The position numbers were made by a program, and so were the translations under genes. Of a DNA stretch of 64,000 bases, positions 41,497 through 53,192 are shown in pieces (within the stretch, counting starts at the first letter, position 1; every line of letters starts with the position of its first letter). Source of the DNA: Sphaerulina vaccinii (taxonomy: Eukaryota; Ascomycota; Dothideomycetes; Mycosphaerellales; Mycosphaerellaceae). The notes under the pieces are model-generated. The model had not been told where the DNA came from and ran no database searches. It saw nothing but the letters and a program-made list of their open reading frames with translations. The stretch spans positions 1,255,001 to 1,319,000 of the forward strand of contig JAKUDP010000025.1 in the NCBI GenBank assembly GCA_022570795.1, read 5' to 3'.

Positions 41497-43167
41497 ATGA
41501 AGTTCTCCTCATCCTTCATAGCGCTAAGCGCTCTCAGCTCAGCTGTAGCACAGAGCTCATATGGAAGTGGGCAAGCAGGCCAGGTCACATACACAAACAG
41601 CCGCCGACTACTATTCGACACAGATGGAAGCCAGATCGATGCGTATGGCAGCAAGATCAACTTCTTCAATGGCTCATACTATCTGTACGGCAACTCATTC
41701 TCCACGATCGGCACAGCATTCGGTATCAAGTCTTACTCTTCGGTCGATCTCGAACATTGGCAATACAACGGATTTCTATACGACCCATCCACAAGCAACA
41801 CGAACAACCCATGCATACCAGAGCTAGGCGGCTGTGGCAGGCCTCACATTGTCTATAACAGCAAGACCTCTCAGTACATCCTCTGGGCTAACACTGGATC
41901 TGTGGGCTACGTCGTGGCAACGTCCAAATCCCCATCAGGACCCTTCGTGTTCGCAACAGAACGAGCACTCATCGACCCTGCATTCTCTGCTTTGCAGCCA
42001 GCAGATTTTACAGTTGAGACGATCGGCGACAAGGGCTATCTCGTCTTCTCTGCCCTCAACTTCCGCGATCCAAGAGCTGGATCTATCTGGCCACCGATTT
42101 TCCAGACACTACACCTCAGCGAGCTCACTTCTGATCTCAAGAACACGACACAAGTCAGCTACCCTGTTACAAGCGCCGCCAACGATCTCATCGATCAAGA
42201 AGCTGAATCTCCAGACTTCTTCATGCGCAATGGATACTACTACGTAGCGGCTTCCAACACTTGCGGATACTGCAACGGATCTATTGGTCTATTGTACCGA
42301 AGCCGCAGCATCAAGGGTCCTTGGACTAGACAGATCATCGCTGGCTACTCTTGCGAAGGGCAAGTCGAGGGTGTCCTACCTTTGACTGATCCTAAGACTA
42401 AGCAGGTCAGCTATGTTTGGCACTCTACCTCTGTACCTGGCGGACCACGTACCGGATTCGGAGGACACATTTTCCAGCCACTGAAGTTCAACGCCGATGG
42501 TTCTGCTCAGGAACTGGATTGCTCCACGCAAGCACAGTTCACTGTGCCTTTCACTACTGGTACGACGAAAGCTGGAAGCTCTGGCAAGGCTTTGAGTGCT
42601 GGTGATGCCACTCCTAGCAACGCTGCTGTAAGTTCATCCTCCTTGATCTTCAATAATCGCAGGCGAGCTGACTCGACATCTTTGATATAGTACACCCCAG
42701 TCTGTGACTCCGACTCCTTCGACCTCTTCCAAACCTGGACAGCATCAAAATCCGGTACACTGCAAAGCGTCTCGGTCAACATCGCCCGAGCACGCCAAGA
42801 AATCCCTCTAGCTTTGACTGTCTTCAAGTTCTCCAGCTACGCAGACCTCATCTCACCAGAATACAAGTGGACCACGCTGGGAACCAAGAGCATCAATGCA
42901 ACTGATTTGGAGTACACTTTCGATACTACTACTGTGCCAGTGACTTCGAATGCGACGGTCGCTAAAGGTGATTTGCTCGGTATTGCGATTGCTGGTCAGG
43001 ACTTTTCTCCATACTGCCATTTGGAGTACGATTCGAGTGCCGATGCTAGCAAAGTGTTGTATCAGCGTGGTGCAGGACAGAACTCTTGGAGAGGGTTGAA
43101 TGGGAAGACTAGTATCTTGTACAAGAGGATTGGGAAGAGTGTGAAGTTCTTCACGACTTATGCTTGA
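41497..43167 (+). CDS. Secreted glycoside hydrolase, GH43-like (galactanase type)
   Basis: Exons 41497..42627 and 42691..43167, 63-bp phase-0 intron; 535 aa. Signal peptide MKFSSSFIALSALSSAVAQ. The N-terminal 340 residues form a likely five-bladed propeller: FDTDGSQIDAYGSKINFFNG (candidate general base Asp), GGCGRPHIVYN, LQPADFTVETIGDKGYLVFS (candidate pKa-modulating Asp) and AESPDFFMRNGYYYVAAS (candidate acid Glu). The 'DTDGxxIxAxGxxI' opening is that of exo-beta-1,3-galactanase-like GH43 enzymes. The C-terminal 150 residues look like a separate beta-sandwich. It would act outside the cell on plant or fungal polysaccharide; exact substrate is inferred. Confidence 0.82.
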
Positions 43168-43441
43168 TCGACCTAGAATTTTGTATAAACACGCCATCAT
43201 CGGCACCTCATCAGCTTCTATCAAATTGGCCTTGAGATCACCTTGTGCATTTAGTTCCATCGGTTTTGCTCTTTCTCCTTCGCATTGGAAGTTGATGGTC
43301 ATCAAGAAAAGTGACTACCTCAATACCATTGTCTCCGACAACTCCGAGAAATTTGACGCGTCGCGTCTTCCACTTCCATTTTCGCGTCGCACTCAATGTT
43401 CTTTGACGTACCACAGTCAACTCCATTAATAGTACAGCAAC

Positions 43442-44699
43442 ATGGCGGGCTTAAGGAAGAGATATGCAGTCGACGACATCAATCCGAAGAGGAAGTCTGC
43501 TCGTTCTGCCAAAGCTCCAGAGAGGCTTGGTTTAGGTGCTGCACGTACGAGACTCCAGGCGGTCGAGCCCCTCGATGAAGAACCAAGGAGCCTCAGCTGG
43601 CTCGACTATACACTGGACAAGTATAACCGAACCTTGCAATTCATGCCAGAGTCCCGATTCCAGCTCGATGAAGTCCAAGAAAGACATCAGCTCATAGTGC
43701 AAGCAAGGAACAAAGTCGAACAAATATGGCAGGACTCATTCGCCAAGATCGAAGACCTTTGCTCTGAGATCACGGAACAGGCATATCGGCAGTCACATAG
43801 TTCGTTTTGGCATTCTCGGTGGTACATGCATGGGACCGTGTTAGGTGAGTTAACACGATACGTGCTTCCCAAAAAGTTACACTGGCTGATGCTTCACAGA
43901 TCTGGACTTTGAGCAGCTCCAAGAAGTGTTTAAAAGGCGTAGCATATACGATAGCAAGCACTTCGCATCCTATCTGCTCAAGATCATCGCTGCTGCCATC
44001 CAGAAGGAAAGGGAATCCTCTTCGAAATACCACAGCCCCTACAGCCTCAAGGACAAGATCAGACCATTGAGCAAGGCTTTGCGAAGTGCATACGACCCCA
44101 AAACAGCACATCACTTCTTTCAATTCAACGCGTCCATGCTGGCATCAGTCCTTCCTCTCAACAAACTGCTATACTCCGATCTCGAGTATTTGATCAGGCG
44201 ATCTCGAGACCACATGCGACTTGCGATCAAGACTGCAAAGACCAATGACTTCCTCGGAGCAGCAGCAGCTCGGCGAGAGGTCTGGTCACGTTATCAGATC
44301 AAGGGCTGCAAGGAGAGCTCATACTCGAGGTGGTCGTTTTCATCATCGTTCGAAGATCAGTGCTTTCACAGCCAACAGGTCCATCTGCTCCAAGATTTGA
44401 CAAATCGCGCACATGTCGAAGCTCGATCGAGCGTGCTGCTAGCAACTGGCCACAAATTGCCAGCAGAGCTCGCAGAGCTTGTGTTCGAGCAACTACTTAT
44501 CCTAGAAGAGGTCCCACTCGAGGCTACAATGCTCAGAGGGACCAAGACCTTGTTTGAGCAGTACCAGTGCGAACAGTTGAACACAATGGTGGACGATCAA
44601 TGCTCTGTAGAAGATCTCCATCACTCGCTATTCCGCCGCAAGGACGACCGAGACGACAAATTCTGCGAGCTCACAGATGATGAGCCTGACGAAGGATGA
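43442..44699 (+). CDS. Hypothetical protein with a C-terminal LPxELxxxVFE motif
   Basis: Exons 43442..43844 and 43900..44699, 55-bp intron (GTGAGT donor, phase 1); 400 aa. The N-terminus has a basic, nuclear-signal-like stretch (LRKRYAVDDINPKRKSARSA). The middle is helical and charged, with no membrane segment. Near residues 330-345, LPAELAELVFEQLLILEE resembles the F-box-like motif seen elsewhere in the window, but it lies near the C-terminus rather than the start. It ends in an acidic tail, LTDDEPDEG. Family not recognised. Confidence 0.65.
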
Positions 44700-44760
44700 G
44701 GAGTAGTTTGGTAGACAGGAAGCTGAATTGATCCAACAGAAGATGTACCATACATATGTA

Positions 44761-45492
44761 TCATGTAAAGGAGCCATGTTCAGCCTGCAAACCCCTAACG
44801 TCACCCAGCCTCTGATCACACTCAACCAATTCCTGGCTACTAACACAACACCTGAACCTCGCCCTACTCGCCTCCCACTCCATCAACAAAGTCCTCTTCA
44901 TCAATTTCTTCCTGGCATGCAACGACCTCATGCCATACACCATATCAGCCCCATTCCTCCACAGCTTCAACGACTTCAGCCTGATCAAACTCGTCCAATT
45001 TCCACTCCAAAGCAACGCGCCCTCGAAATCGGAAACATCGAACGCCGGACTGACAACGATATCAATACTGATACTTCGAATTCTCTTCATTTCAAATTGC
45101 TTTAGCAATCTATCTGTCCAAGCTTCGAGCATCCCAAGTTCTTCTTCCGCCGATCGAAAGCGTGAACAAACGACATCAAAAGTGACTCTCGAGATCCGCC
45201 TCGCTGGTTCGGGAAGAACAGGTAGCTCGAAAGTCACCAGCTCCTTGAACAAGGGTCTAAGAGCAGTTATGGCATGATTATAGATCGTGATTGAAGCTCG
45301 TTCGTTTGCGATAGACTGGTATTCGTATGAGAATTGCTTGTTCACGAGTAGAATTTCGACTATCGGGATGTTTCTTGCTGTGATTCGTAGATTATCGTTG
45401 ATATGGAGGTTTTCGATATCAGTGAGAGCGTAGCTGTATATCATGTCTCGGAGCTCTTGACTGAGAGAGAAGAAGGTAGTTGTTGGTTGCAT
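44761..45492 (-). CDS. F-box-like protein, paralog of the gene at the left edge
   Basis: Single exon, 243 aa from the ATG at 45492; the longer frame starts with GTG. FFSLSQELRDMIYSYAL lies at residues 7-23 and EILLVNKQFSYEYQSIA at about 46-62, aligning with FFEMPPELRNEVYSYL and SLLLVNKQFSTEYTEEL of the gene at 1-1048. The Pro-Pro of the usual motif is replaced by Ser-Gln. It is about 100 residues shorter than the left-edge paralog as far as that can be seen. Function unknown. Confidence 0.7.
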   Translation of the reverse strand: MQPTTTFFSLSQELRDMIYSYALTDIENLHINDNLRITARNIPIVEILLVNKQFSYEYQSIANERASITIYNHAITALRPLFKELVTFELPVLPEPARRISRVTFDVVCSRFRSAEEELGMLEAWTDRLLKQFEMKRIRSISIDIVVSPAFDVSDFEGALLWSGNWTSLIRLKSLKLWRNGADMVYGMRSLHARKKLMKRTLLMEWEASRARFRCCVSSQELVECDQRLGDVRGLQAEHGSFT

Positions 45493-45808
45493 TTCGACGT
45501 TGCTTGACAATGAAGGAGCAACAGATAGACTGAACCTCGAACAGCTATCTATATAAGTCACGCCTGTTGTGAGCTTGTGACTGACCCTTGAAAGCTGAAA
45601 GACCTCAATGCGGTGCTGGCGTATAAAGCTAAACCACCTCGGTCATGCCGTACTCCTGGGTTATGGTACAGCTCACGTGCTCAACCGCAATGTCTCAAGT
45701 TCGGCATCGCTCACCTCCGCAGGAGCTGCTAATCACATACTGTCTGCGTAAGCTATGAATCAGCTGTCGTCGCGCTGCTGATCAATGTTGATAAGGGTAA
45801 TGTCTGAA
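45493..45808. other. Intergenic region
   Basis: Promoter side of the F-box-like gene and 3' flank of the M20 peptidase gene. No feature recognised. Confidence 0.3.
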
Positions 45809-47616
45809 TCACTCGTCTGCGAGCTGAGCTTCGTCGATGTTCCTCAAGAACAAGGTGAACCACCTAACGACCTTTAGGTGGTTGCTGACTGCCACGGACT
45901 CATCGACAGTGTGGATTTTGCCCAGAGAACTGTCTTCTTCCTTTACATAGCCTGGGCCAAAGCCTGTCCAATGCGAAGTTAGTACCATTCTCATGTGAGA
46001 TCATGTCTGAACTTACGGAAGATGTGCTTGGTCAGATCCCAGTAGTAGCGTGTATCTGTGTTGCCTGTCATAAGTGCAGGGGCAACGAGTGTATGCTCGC
46101 CATAGAGCGCGCGGATCGTGCCAGAGATGACCGCATACGGCGACACAACATCTACGTCTGTAGGCGTGACAGGTGCTGTGCGAAGCACAGTCTTTCTGGA
46201 GCTGATGGAGATGGAGTTGTACGCCGCGGTCTCACCATCGAAAGCGTGCAGGGTCAGGTTATACTTCTTAGCCACTGGCTTTAGGACATGCGTGATATGT
46301 GCCCAGACAGTCTCTGGCTCGTCGCCGATGTTGATCCTGTGGTTGACAGTGGCAACTGCGGTCTCCGGCATCGCGTTCGTCTTAGTGCCTCCGTGGATGA
46401 GATCGACAGCTTGAGAAGTCTGCATGAGATACTTGGTAGAAGCACCAAGCTTTGCAGCTTCGATAGCGAGCAGATCGTGATGCTTCTTCGCGCAAGTTGG
46501 CTGGCCACTGCTGGCACTGTGTGCTCCAAGCAGCTTCTTGAGCTTCTTGGGAAAGTCCGGAGCATGTTCTGCGCCGCATTGCAGGAACCCAAGGTATGGG
46601 TTCTTGTTCGCCAGGTAGGTCGGGTATTGTTCGCTCTCGATGATTGTGATGATCTCGCTGAGGATGCCAATGCTGGTGTGGTCGCGTGGGATACTCGAGT
46701 GTCCACCAGGAGTACGGACTGTAATGTCAACATCGGTGTAGCCCTTCTCGGCGACTCCAGGCACAGCGAAACCTGTGCCAAAAGCCTCTTGATAACCCAT
46801 GCCCTCATCGACGATGGCCGCTACGCCGTTCTTGCCATATCGCTCGAGCAAGAACGGAGCAAGATGACCAGCACCCTGGTGACCACTGCACTCCTCATCA
46901 AAGCCAAAGGACAAGACAATAGTTCTCTTTGGCTGGTATTCTGCCTGGAGCAGAATCTCAAGAGTCTCCAGAGCTCCAATAAGCTGGTTCTTGCAGTCAG
47001 AAGAGCCACGACCCCAGATCAGCTTTCCATCGTAATGTCCGCTGAATGGAGGGTGTGTCCACGAATCGACCGTATCTGGATCAACAGGCACTACATCTTG
47101 ATGTGCCATCAACACAATCGGCTTCTTGCTCTCATCGCTGCCCTCCCATGTATACACCAATCCATGCGTGTTAACCTTCTCCACCTTCAAATCGCTGTGG
47201 ATACGTGGGAACGTAGCTTCCAAGTACTTGTGGAAGGGAATGAAGACATCCCATCTCTTATCTTCTCCAATCTCGCCCAAGTCGTCGAATGACTCGGTCT
47301 TGATCTGTACTGCGCCTGATAGTCGAGCAATCGACCCGTTCTCGAAAGAGTCTGTGAAGAGGAAGTCGTAGGCATCCTTAAGCTTGTCGTTCGAGGATGG
47401 CCAGAGCGCTGGGACTTGGCCGCATTGTGGCTCCGAGTTGCCGTGTTCGAGGTACTTCCTACCGAGATGTCTATAGACTTCAGAAAGTGGATCGTATAGC
47501 CAGTTCAAGCAGAAGATGAAGGTCAGTGAAAAGAGAATGGCACGAAGAGCTCGCTGCCTCGTGCTGGGAGCTGGAGCACGATGCTCGACAGCAATGGGGA
47601 GAGTAGACTTCTCCAT
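45809..47616 (-). CDS. CPS1: Vacuolar carboxypeptidase S-type M20 metallopeptidase
   Basis: Exons 46017..47616 and 45809..45963, 53-bp intron (GTAAGT donor, CTAAC branch, phase 1); 584 aa. A signal anchor sits at about residues 26-43 (AILFSLTFIFCLNWLYDP), as in yeast Cps1, a type II membrane protein delivered to the vacuole. Zinc and catalytic residues: His-x-Asp in VLMAHQDVVPVD, Asp in WGRGSSDCKNQLIG, the Glu pair in GFDEECSGHQGAG, Asp in AIVDEGMGY and a C-terminal His in the last exon region or just before it. The dimerisation domain includes TVRTPGGHSSIPRDHTSIG. The enzyme releases C-terminal residues from small peptides. Confidence 0.92.
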
Positions 47617-48174
47617 AGTGATTGATGTGAGATGAGGAAGAGAAGGGGATGATATCAAACCTGCTGAATCTACTCCATTGTGGCATGCCGATACCGCATT
47701 GTGCAATTGGCCTGCCTATCTCGTCACTTCATCGTCGTCGACAATAGGCGAACGCGCGGGCATTGGCGGGCAAGGTTCTCTGCTTACTAATACATTCCTT
47801 TGTCCTGCCTCTCGTCTTCACTCCTGTTCATCATGAGCACGTGATATGTGCGATGACTCAGTGGACGGCATGTGGCTGCGTCTTCGCCACGCAACGAGAA
47901 TTGGCGCATTGGCAACAAGGTCCAATGGCGAGTGCCGCCAAGTGCTCGACGTCGCATCGCGACCATTCAGAGGGGACCGATGTAAATATCGTCTGTTCAT
48001 TCCTTTTCCTACCAACAAAGCAAAATCTTGATCGACATTTCAGTGTTCTCATCACGTCGCTTCTCATGGGTATCTTCTCGTTCTTCTCTTCTTCATAGCC
48101 ACTGTCCACCAAGATACTGCATCTCTAGCCACGGCCGCCCGTACCCTGGCTAGGCACTCGGGGTGATCATGCAA
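47617..48174. other. Intergenic region upstream of the M20 peptidase gene
   Basis: About 560 bp containing the CPS1-like promoter and the 3' flank of the HAUS6-like gene. No feature recognised. Confidence 0.3.
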
Positions 48175-50538
48175 TCATCGTCCCTTCAGCGGACTCTCCA
48201 TTTCAACATCAACATCAAGCTCCCCACTGTCCATACTCCCATGTCCACTATCCGGGAAAGGCGACAACTTCGGACTCCTAGCCAACTTCGGCCTTGCCTT
48301 GAACACAGAAGAGTACTCAACATCCTCTTCGAACAGCTTTTCTCGTGGAGTGATATCTCGATGTCCTTGCGCTCCAGCCTCAGCATCTGCCTGTCCAACT
48401 GTGGATCTCCGAGGAAGTGGCTTTTGAGGTGTCTCGAACTGGTTCACAGGAAATATCTGACTCGTACGCGAACGGCTGTGCCTTTTAGGCTGTTGCTGTT
48501 GTGGTGCAAGCGATATAGATTGTCGGGTACGTTCTTGCAAATTGAGGATAGGTTTCGTCTCCGAGAAAGCGGAAAGAGTTGTGACAGTTTCGTCTGAGGC
48601 TATGGGTGTGTCGGATCGTAAATTTGCGTTCTTCTCATCATCATCGTTGTTCGTTGTTTCGTTTCCTGTCGGTAAAGTGGTGAAATCGTTAGAGTCTGAG
48701 CTCTTGGAAGCCATCGACATGCGTGTGCGGTCTGCTAAGGATGGTCGAATTGCTCGAGTCATGCCATCAACAGTCCTGCTCGCCACGAGCGGACTTGGTG
48801 CAGGCTCAGTCGTCGGGCTGTCCGAAGAGCTCTCGCTAATAGATAGTCGTGAGGGCACTCGAGGGCTGTTCCTGCCAGAGGAAGCTCGACTTGGCGTAGC
48901 AGAGGATGTGATCCCCAACCCTGAAGCATCACTGCCCTGCCGTTGTCGTTGCGGTACAGTCACCATTGCTTGGTCTTCGTCTAACGACTCTTGCACGGGC
49001 GACGCCATCCAGGAGGTTCGTGGACTTGGTGAAGCTGAGCCTGGACGATCTGTCTTCAATGGCGAGAAGATCTCAGACTTCAATGGTATTGGTTCTCTCT
49101 GGTTGATGACCTTCGGCTGCTGGTATGAGCGACTCCTAGACGCCATACGTTTGCCAAACATGGTACGCAATGGTACAGAGGTCTGAGAGTTCGACCGTTG
49201 ATGAGGCTCCGGAGATGGTCGCACTGCAGTGTCCACAGATATGCTCTGTCGCTTGAAGTCTGGTCTACGAACCCGCTGTACCGGCTTCGTGGGGGAGGTG
49301 GGATCATTCGCAGACTTCTTGCGCAGCTCATCACGCATAGCATTCAAGATCTCATCATACTTGGCAGCACTCACATGTCTCTTGTGTCTGGCAGGTGCAG
49401 GCGTCGGAGCGTTGTCTGCCATGTCGCGTAGTGTGAGATTGTGGTGTCTGTCGAAGCGCAACTGTGGGCTCTTCGTAGCAGTCTCCACGCTCTTCGTGGT
49501 TTGAGCCTTGGAGCTGAGCAATTTCTCATGAAAGCTTTGCCATCTTTGAAGCCTTCGCTTCTGCTGCCGAGTACGATCCTCGAGGTCCTCCAGAATGCCA
49601 GTCTCTGCAGGATCGGACTTGTAGAGCTTATTCTGCTTGTTGGCCTCCCAGATAGCATTGAATGGCTTGGTAAAGAGGTTGTCGCCGCCCGCTGCAGCAT
49701 CACCGTTCTGTAGAGCGTCACGCACATCGTCGCTGCCTACCCACTTCTTGTCTAGCACTTCCTGTGCCACATTACCGCTGTCTGGAGATCTTCGACGCTT
49801 GGCTCCCGCCTGCTCCTGAACATCCATCTTCCTCACTCGCAGATCTGCCTCCTTATCTGCTAAGGCTTCGAACAGCCTATCGTAAGTCTGCTTCTTGCGT
49901 TCCTTCTCCGTGAGCACCTTGGCCAAGGCAGCCTTGTGGGCAATGGCCAGTGGTAGCATGCTATCTCTCTGTCTCGCATTGAGATTCTTCCTTGTGCCCA
50001 CCTTCTCAGCAAAAGGCTTCTCGTACGACAGCCTGTTCTTGTTCTCTACAGTGACTCGGCGTAGCACCAGCCCAGAGAAAGACACACATAGCTCCCAGAA
50101 CTTGTCTCCTTGACAATCATCCAGCATTGACTTGCGCAGGACGATATGCCTTCCCAGCACGCCATCCTTCTTCAATTCGTTCAGGCATCGGTAGAGAGCT
50201 GCTCGGAGATTGACGCTCTGCAGAGGCTCCAGTGGTGGGAAGAAGGGCTGTAGCTTGTCCTGGGTCGTAGCAGAGTCATATCGACGGAATAGCTGGTATA
50301 AACACCACTCCGCACAGCGGATTCGAGACCGAGCATCTTGAGCGATAACAGCAGGTGTTACAGCCGGCCAGTCGGGCAAGCGATCGAGGTTGAGCAGGCG
50401 GCAATTCCGAATGAAGAGTGGTATGACAGTGGAGGCATTCGTGCGACCTTCAGTAGTGGCAGTAAGTGGCCTGGAGGTGCTGTTTATGGAGGAGAGATTC
50501 CGCTTATGCGTGGAGGCCGTCGAATTCATCCGCTCCAT
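48175..50538 (-). CDS. HAUS augmin-like complex subunit 6 homolog
   Basis: Single exon, 787 aa from the ATG at 50538; an in-frame ATG at 50649 would add 37 residues. The N-terminal 200 residues match the HAUS6 N-terminal family: PLFIRNCRLLNLDRLPDWPA, ARSRIRCAEWCLYQLFRRYD, AALYRCLNELKKDGVLGRHI, GDKFWELCVSFSGLVLRRV. HAUS6 anchors augmin, which recruits gamma-tubulin to existing spindle microtubules. A coiled region follows (DLEDRTRQQKRRLQRWQSFH), then a long disordered, Ser/Pro/Arg-rich tail with many potential phosphosites. Augmin is patchy in fungi but is known in filamentous ascomycetes. Confidence 0.85.
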   Translation of the reverse strand: MERMNSTASTHKRNLSSINSTSRPLTATTEGRTNASTVIPLFIRNCRLLNLDRLPDWPAVTPAVIAQDARSRIRCAEWCLYQLFRRYDSATTQDKLQPFFPPLEPLQSVNLRAALYRCLNELKKDGVLGRHIVLRKSMLDDCQGDKFWELCVSFSGLVLRRVTVENKNRLSYEKPFAEKVGTRKNLNARQRDSMLPLAIAHKAALAKVLTEKERKKQTYDRLFEALADKEADLRVRKMDVQEQAGAKRRRSPDSGNVAQEVLDKKWVGSDDVRDALQNGDAAAGGDNLFTKPFNAIWEANKQNKLYKSDPAETGILEDLEDRTRQQKRRLQRWQSFHEKLLSSKAQTTKSVETATKSPQLRFDRHHNLTLRDMADNAPTPAPARHKRHVSAAKYDEILNAMRDELRKKSANDPTSPTKPVQRVRRPDFKRQSISVDTAVRPSPEPHQRSNSQTSVPLRTMFGKRMASRSRSYQQPKVINQREPIPLKSEIFSPLKTDRPGSASPSPRTSWMASPVQESLDEDQAMVTVPQRQRQGSDASGLGITSSATPSRASSGRNSPRVPSRLSISESSSDSPTTEPAPSPLVASRTVDGMTRAIRPSLADRTRMSMASKSSDSNDFTTLPTGNETTNNDDDEKNANLRSDTPIASDETVTTLSAFSETKPILNLQERTRQSISLAPQQQQPKRHSRSRTSQIFPVNQFETPQKPLPRRSTVGQADAEAGAQGHRDITPREKLFEEDVEYSSVFKARPKLARSPKLSPFPDSGHGSMDSGELDVDVEMESPLKGR

Positions 50539-51031
50539 GTTGTTGTAGTTGTTGTTGCAGGCGCATATCCGAAACGGGCAGCAGAAAGAAGGGTTACTGT
50601 ATAGGGAGGTCCAGTTGCTGGCTGGGTGTATGCACTCCTTTAGAGACATGCATGAAGGAAATAGCAAGACAGCAGTAGTGGTGAGGCCGTTGCACCAGAT
50701 TGTTTAGGCCCGTTTCTCCTGCATAACAACGCATGCGCCCAAGTGGAGTGGACATTGATCGACGACAGGGATCAACATGTCTCTCTGTTTCTGCTGACTG
50801 TGCTGGCAGCGTCATGTCTTGCTATCAAACTTTATCGCAGTTCTTTGTTTACTACTAGGTACTGTCAGTCATAACACATTCTACACTGTCAGCCAAGTTG
50901 ATGTTTGCAGCCGGACAAACATTCATAACTCACATCTCTCATAACGTTGAAGTGCCACGCCAACACAACTGCCGTACCACATTCCTGCCATCGCCCCGCC
51001 AAGTCAGAGTTTCAGTAACACAAACGACATC
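50539..51031. promoter_or_regulatory. Divergent promoter between the HAUS6-like and HD-domain genes
   Basis: 493 bp between the two start codons, including a short AAC-repeat stretch at the left end. No specific site is claimed. Confidence 0.35.
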
Positions 51032-51881
51032 ATGGCTCCAGAAGCCATTGAGACGAATGGTCCGCTGAGTATGGATACACCTTCTCTTCCTAAGCATACA
51101 TCCTTCTGACATAACATATTATACAGGCCCCGGTGCCGGAGTCCTCCAACGCTCCAACACAGATGTAACCTGGTCACCGAACACAGTCCTCTCAACCCTC
51201 TCCGAACAACCCCAACAGAACTCCTCCTCTCCCCTCCCCTTCTTCCACCTCCTCGAACGCCTAAAGACCACAAAACGCGAAGGCTGGCGACGCTTCAACA
51301 TCAATCATGGAGAATCCATCTCAGACCACATGTACCGTATGGCAATCATCACTATGCTGTGCCCACCTGCCCTAGCCAAAAGAATAGATCTGGGAAGATG
51401 TACGCGAATGGCTCTGATTCATGATATGGCTGAGGCACTAGTTGGGGATATCACGCCTGTAGATGGAGTCTCTAAGGTGGAGAAGAGTAGACGAGAAGCT
51501 GATACTATGGATTATCTCACCAAGACGCTCTTGGGCAACGTTCATGGTGGAAGTGCGGGGGAGAGTATGAGAGAGGTTTGGCAAGAGTATGAAGATTCTG
51601 AGACTTTGGAAAGTCATTTTGTGCATGATGTGGATAAGATGGAATTGTTGTTGCAGATGATTGAGTATGAGAAGGCTTTGGAAGGGGAAACGGATTTGGG
51701 AGAGTTCAGTCGAGTGGCTAAGAGGATTGTGCTGCCGGAGGTACAAGAGTGGGCGGCAGAGCTGTTGGAGGATAGGAGGAAGTTTTGGGAAAGTAAGGGG
51801 AAAGAGCCGAGTGGGGTTAAGGATATTAGCGAGGAGATGAAGGGGAAGCAGGATGAGTATTATGGGAATGGGACGTCGTGA
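51032..51881 (+). CDS. HDDC2/YfbR-type HD-domain 5'-deoxynucleotidase
   Basis: Exons 51032..51068 and 51127..51881, 58-bp phase-1 intron; 263 aa. The family dephosphorylates deoxynucleoside 5'-monophosphates. Metal ligands are visible: His in HGESISDHMYRMAI, His-Asp in MALIHDMAEALVGDITPVD, and Asp in FVHDVDKMELLLQM. The preceding FFHLLERLKTTKREGW is the conserved family start. Length fits the yeast Ygk1/Ybr242w proteins. The first exon encodes only 12 residues. Confidence 0.9.
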
Positions 51882-52169
51882 GCACTGATCTGCCAGTGCG
51901 AGCATTGGAGAGCGTGAGAGTGACGGAACTGCGTCTAAGAAGCATGCAGGTTACGAACACTTTCGAGCTTCATTACTACGAGAGCGCGAAGGCAACTGTG
52001 CATATGGCCACGGAGAAGACTTACATGATAGAGAAGATACCCTAATGAACGATACATTAAGCAGTACCTCACCAAGACCTAGTTCGAAGCTCCAGACTTA
52101 GAAAAGACAAGACTTCAGGAGAAGCAAAAAGAACCGCCCTTGGCTCGCTACTGTAAGACAGCTCTCGAC

Positions 52170-52194
52170 AGTTTCATGACGTTGTCATGAAACT
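52170..52194. repeat. Perfect 11-bp hairpin with 3-nt loop
   Basis: agtttcatgac and gtcatgaaact are exact reverse complements around 'gtt'. It sits about 290 bp past the stop of the HD-domain gene. Function unknown; a terminator-like or cruciform structure is possible. Confidence 0.7.
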
Positions 52195-52214
52195 CCTCTG
52201 TACCAAGTCTTTCT

Positions 52215-53023
52215 TCGAGCACCGAACGCATCAGCGACTTATCGACTCGGCGAACCTGCCTGGACGACGATCTTGAATGCCCAGGTCTACTGGCATGATA
52301 TTAAGGTCTCCAGGAGAGCTGACAGGAAGCAGCAAAAGAGTCAAAACAACAGCTCTCGCGAGCGTCGTACCATTGCTCTCCAGTCGACACAATGGAGGTG
52401 TCGATGCGTTGCAAGAACATATGTTAGCGTCGAGCAACAGCATAGCCATCGACTTATCGGCTTGACCACTAGACCAATGGCTGTTGTTGAAAGTTGATTA
52501 GGAGGGAGGGTATATGGAGGCTACACTACTTGCTTAGGATGAACGTAGAGATAAGTGAGATGGCTGCGAGAAAGGCAAAAGATATGCGTAAAGTGCTAAG
52601 AGAACAGTAAAAAATGCAAAACAACAGCCGTATGCCGTGGCAGGCAGCAATGCAATTCACAGCCTGGAACTATCTTGTAGATTGCCCGAGCTGGACATTG
52701 AGCACTTCTTGTCGAGCAACAGCTTTGCTGTCAACTTATCGACCCGGCCACTACACCAATGACTGTCGTTGAGCATTGGCAATAGGTTGTCGTATATGTA
52801 GTCTCCCAACATCACAAGGACGCGGGAAAAGCAAAAGATATCTCTCAAGTGCTATTGATACAGCAAAAGAACAGAACAACATCCATATATCGTGGCTACT
52901 GACCAGGAGAAAACCCCTCCAGATCCCATTGGTCTCGAAGGGCTGCCTAACTGCTTATGTTTGTCGAGCAACAGCTATGCTATCGACTTATCGACTCAGC
53001 CACTACACCATCAACTGCCGTTG
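52215..53023 (-). repeat. Four degenerate tandem units with tRNA-like A-box motifs
   Basis: Cores lie at 52215..52260, 52429..52490, 52711..52771 and 52963..53023, spaced 215-282 bp. On the minus strand they read like agtggctgagtcgataagtc, then a small hairpin of the form AYRGC-NNN-GCTGT, then tgctcgac. The part tggctgagtcgataag resembles the A box and D-arm of class II (Ser/Leu) tRNAs. B-box-like sequences follow about 65 bp on in two units (ccttcgagacc from 52941, gcatcgacacc from 52407), and T-runs come later. None folds into a complete tRNA by eye, so these are repeats of tRNA-like or SINE-like origin. Confidence 0.45.
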
Positions 53024-53192
53024 AGTGTTAGCAAGATTCTCTGTAACATATAGATCAACTTATGAGAGCATGTGCTTGCATAAAGTGCAAAAGTGTGTAG
53101 AACATGGCAAAACAATCGCCGTAAGGTCAATGGCCAACCAGCGTCGCCGAATTGAAGTGAGTCAATCTTGACTCTACTATTGCACGAGTTCC

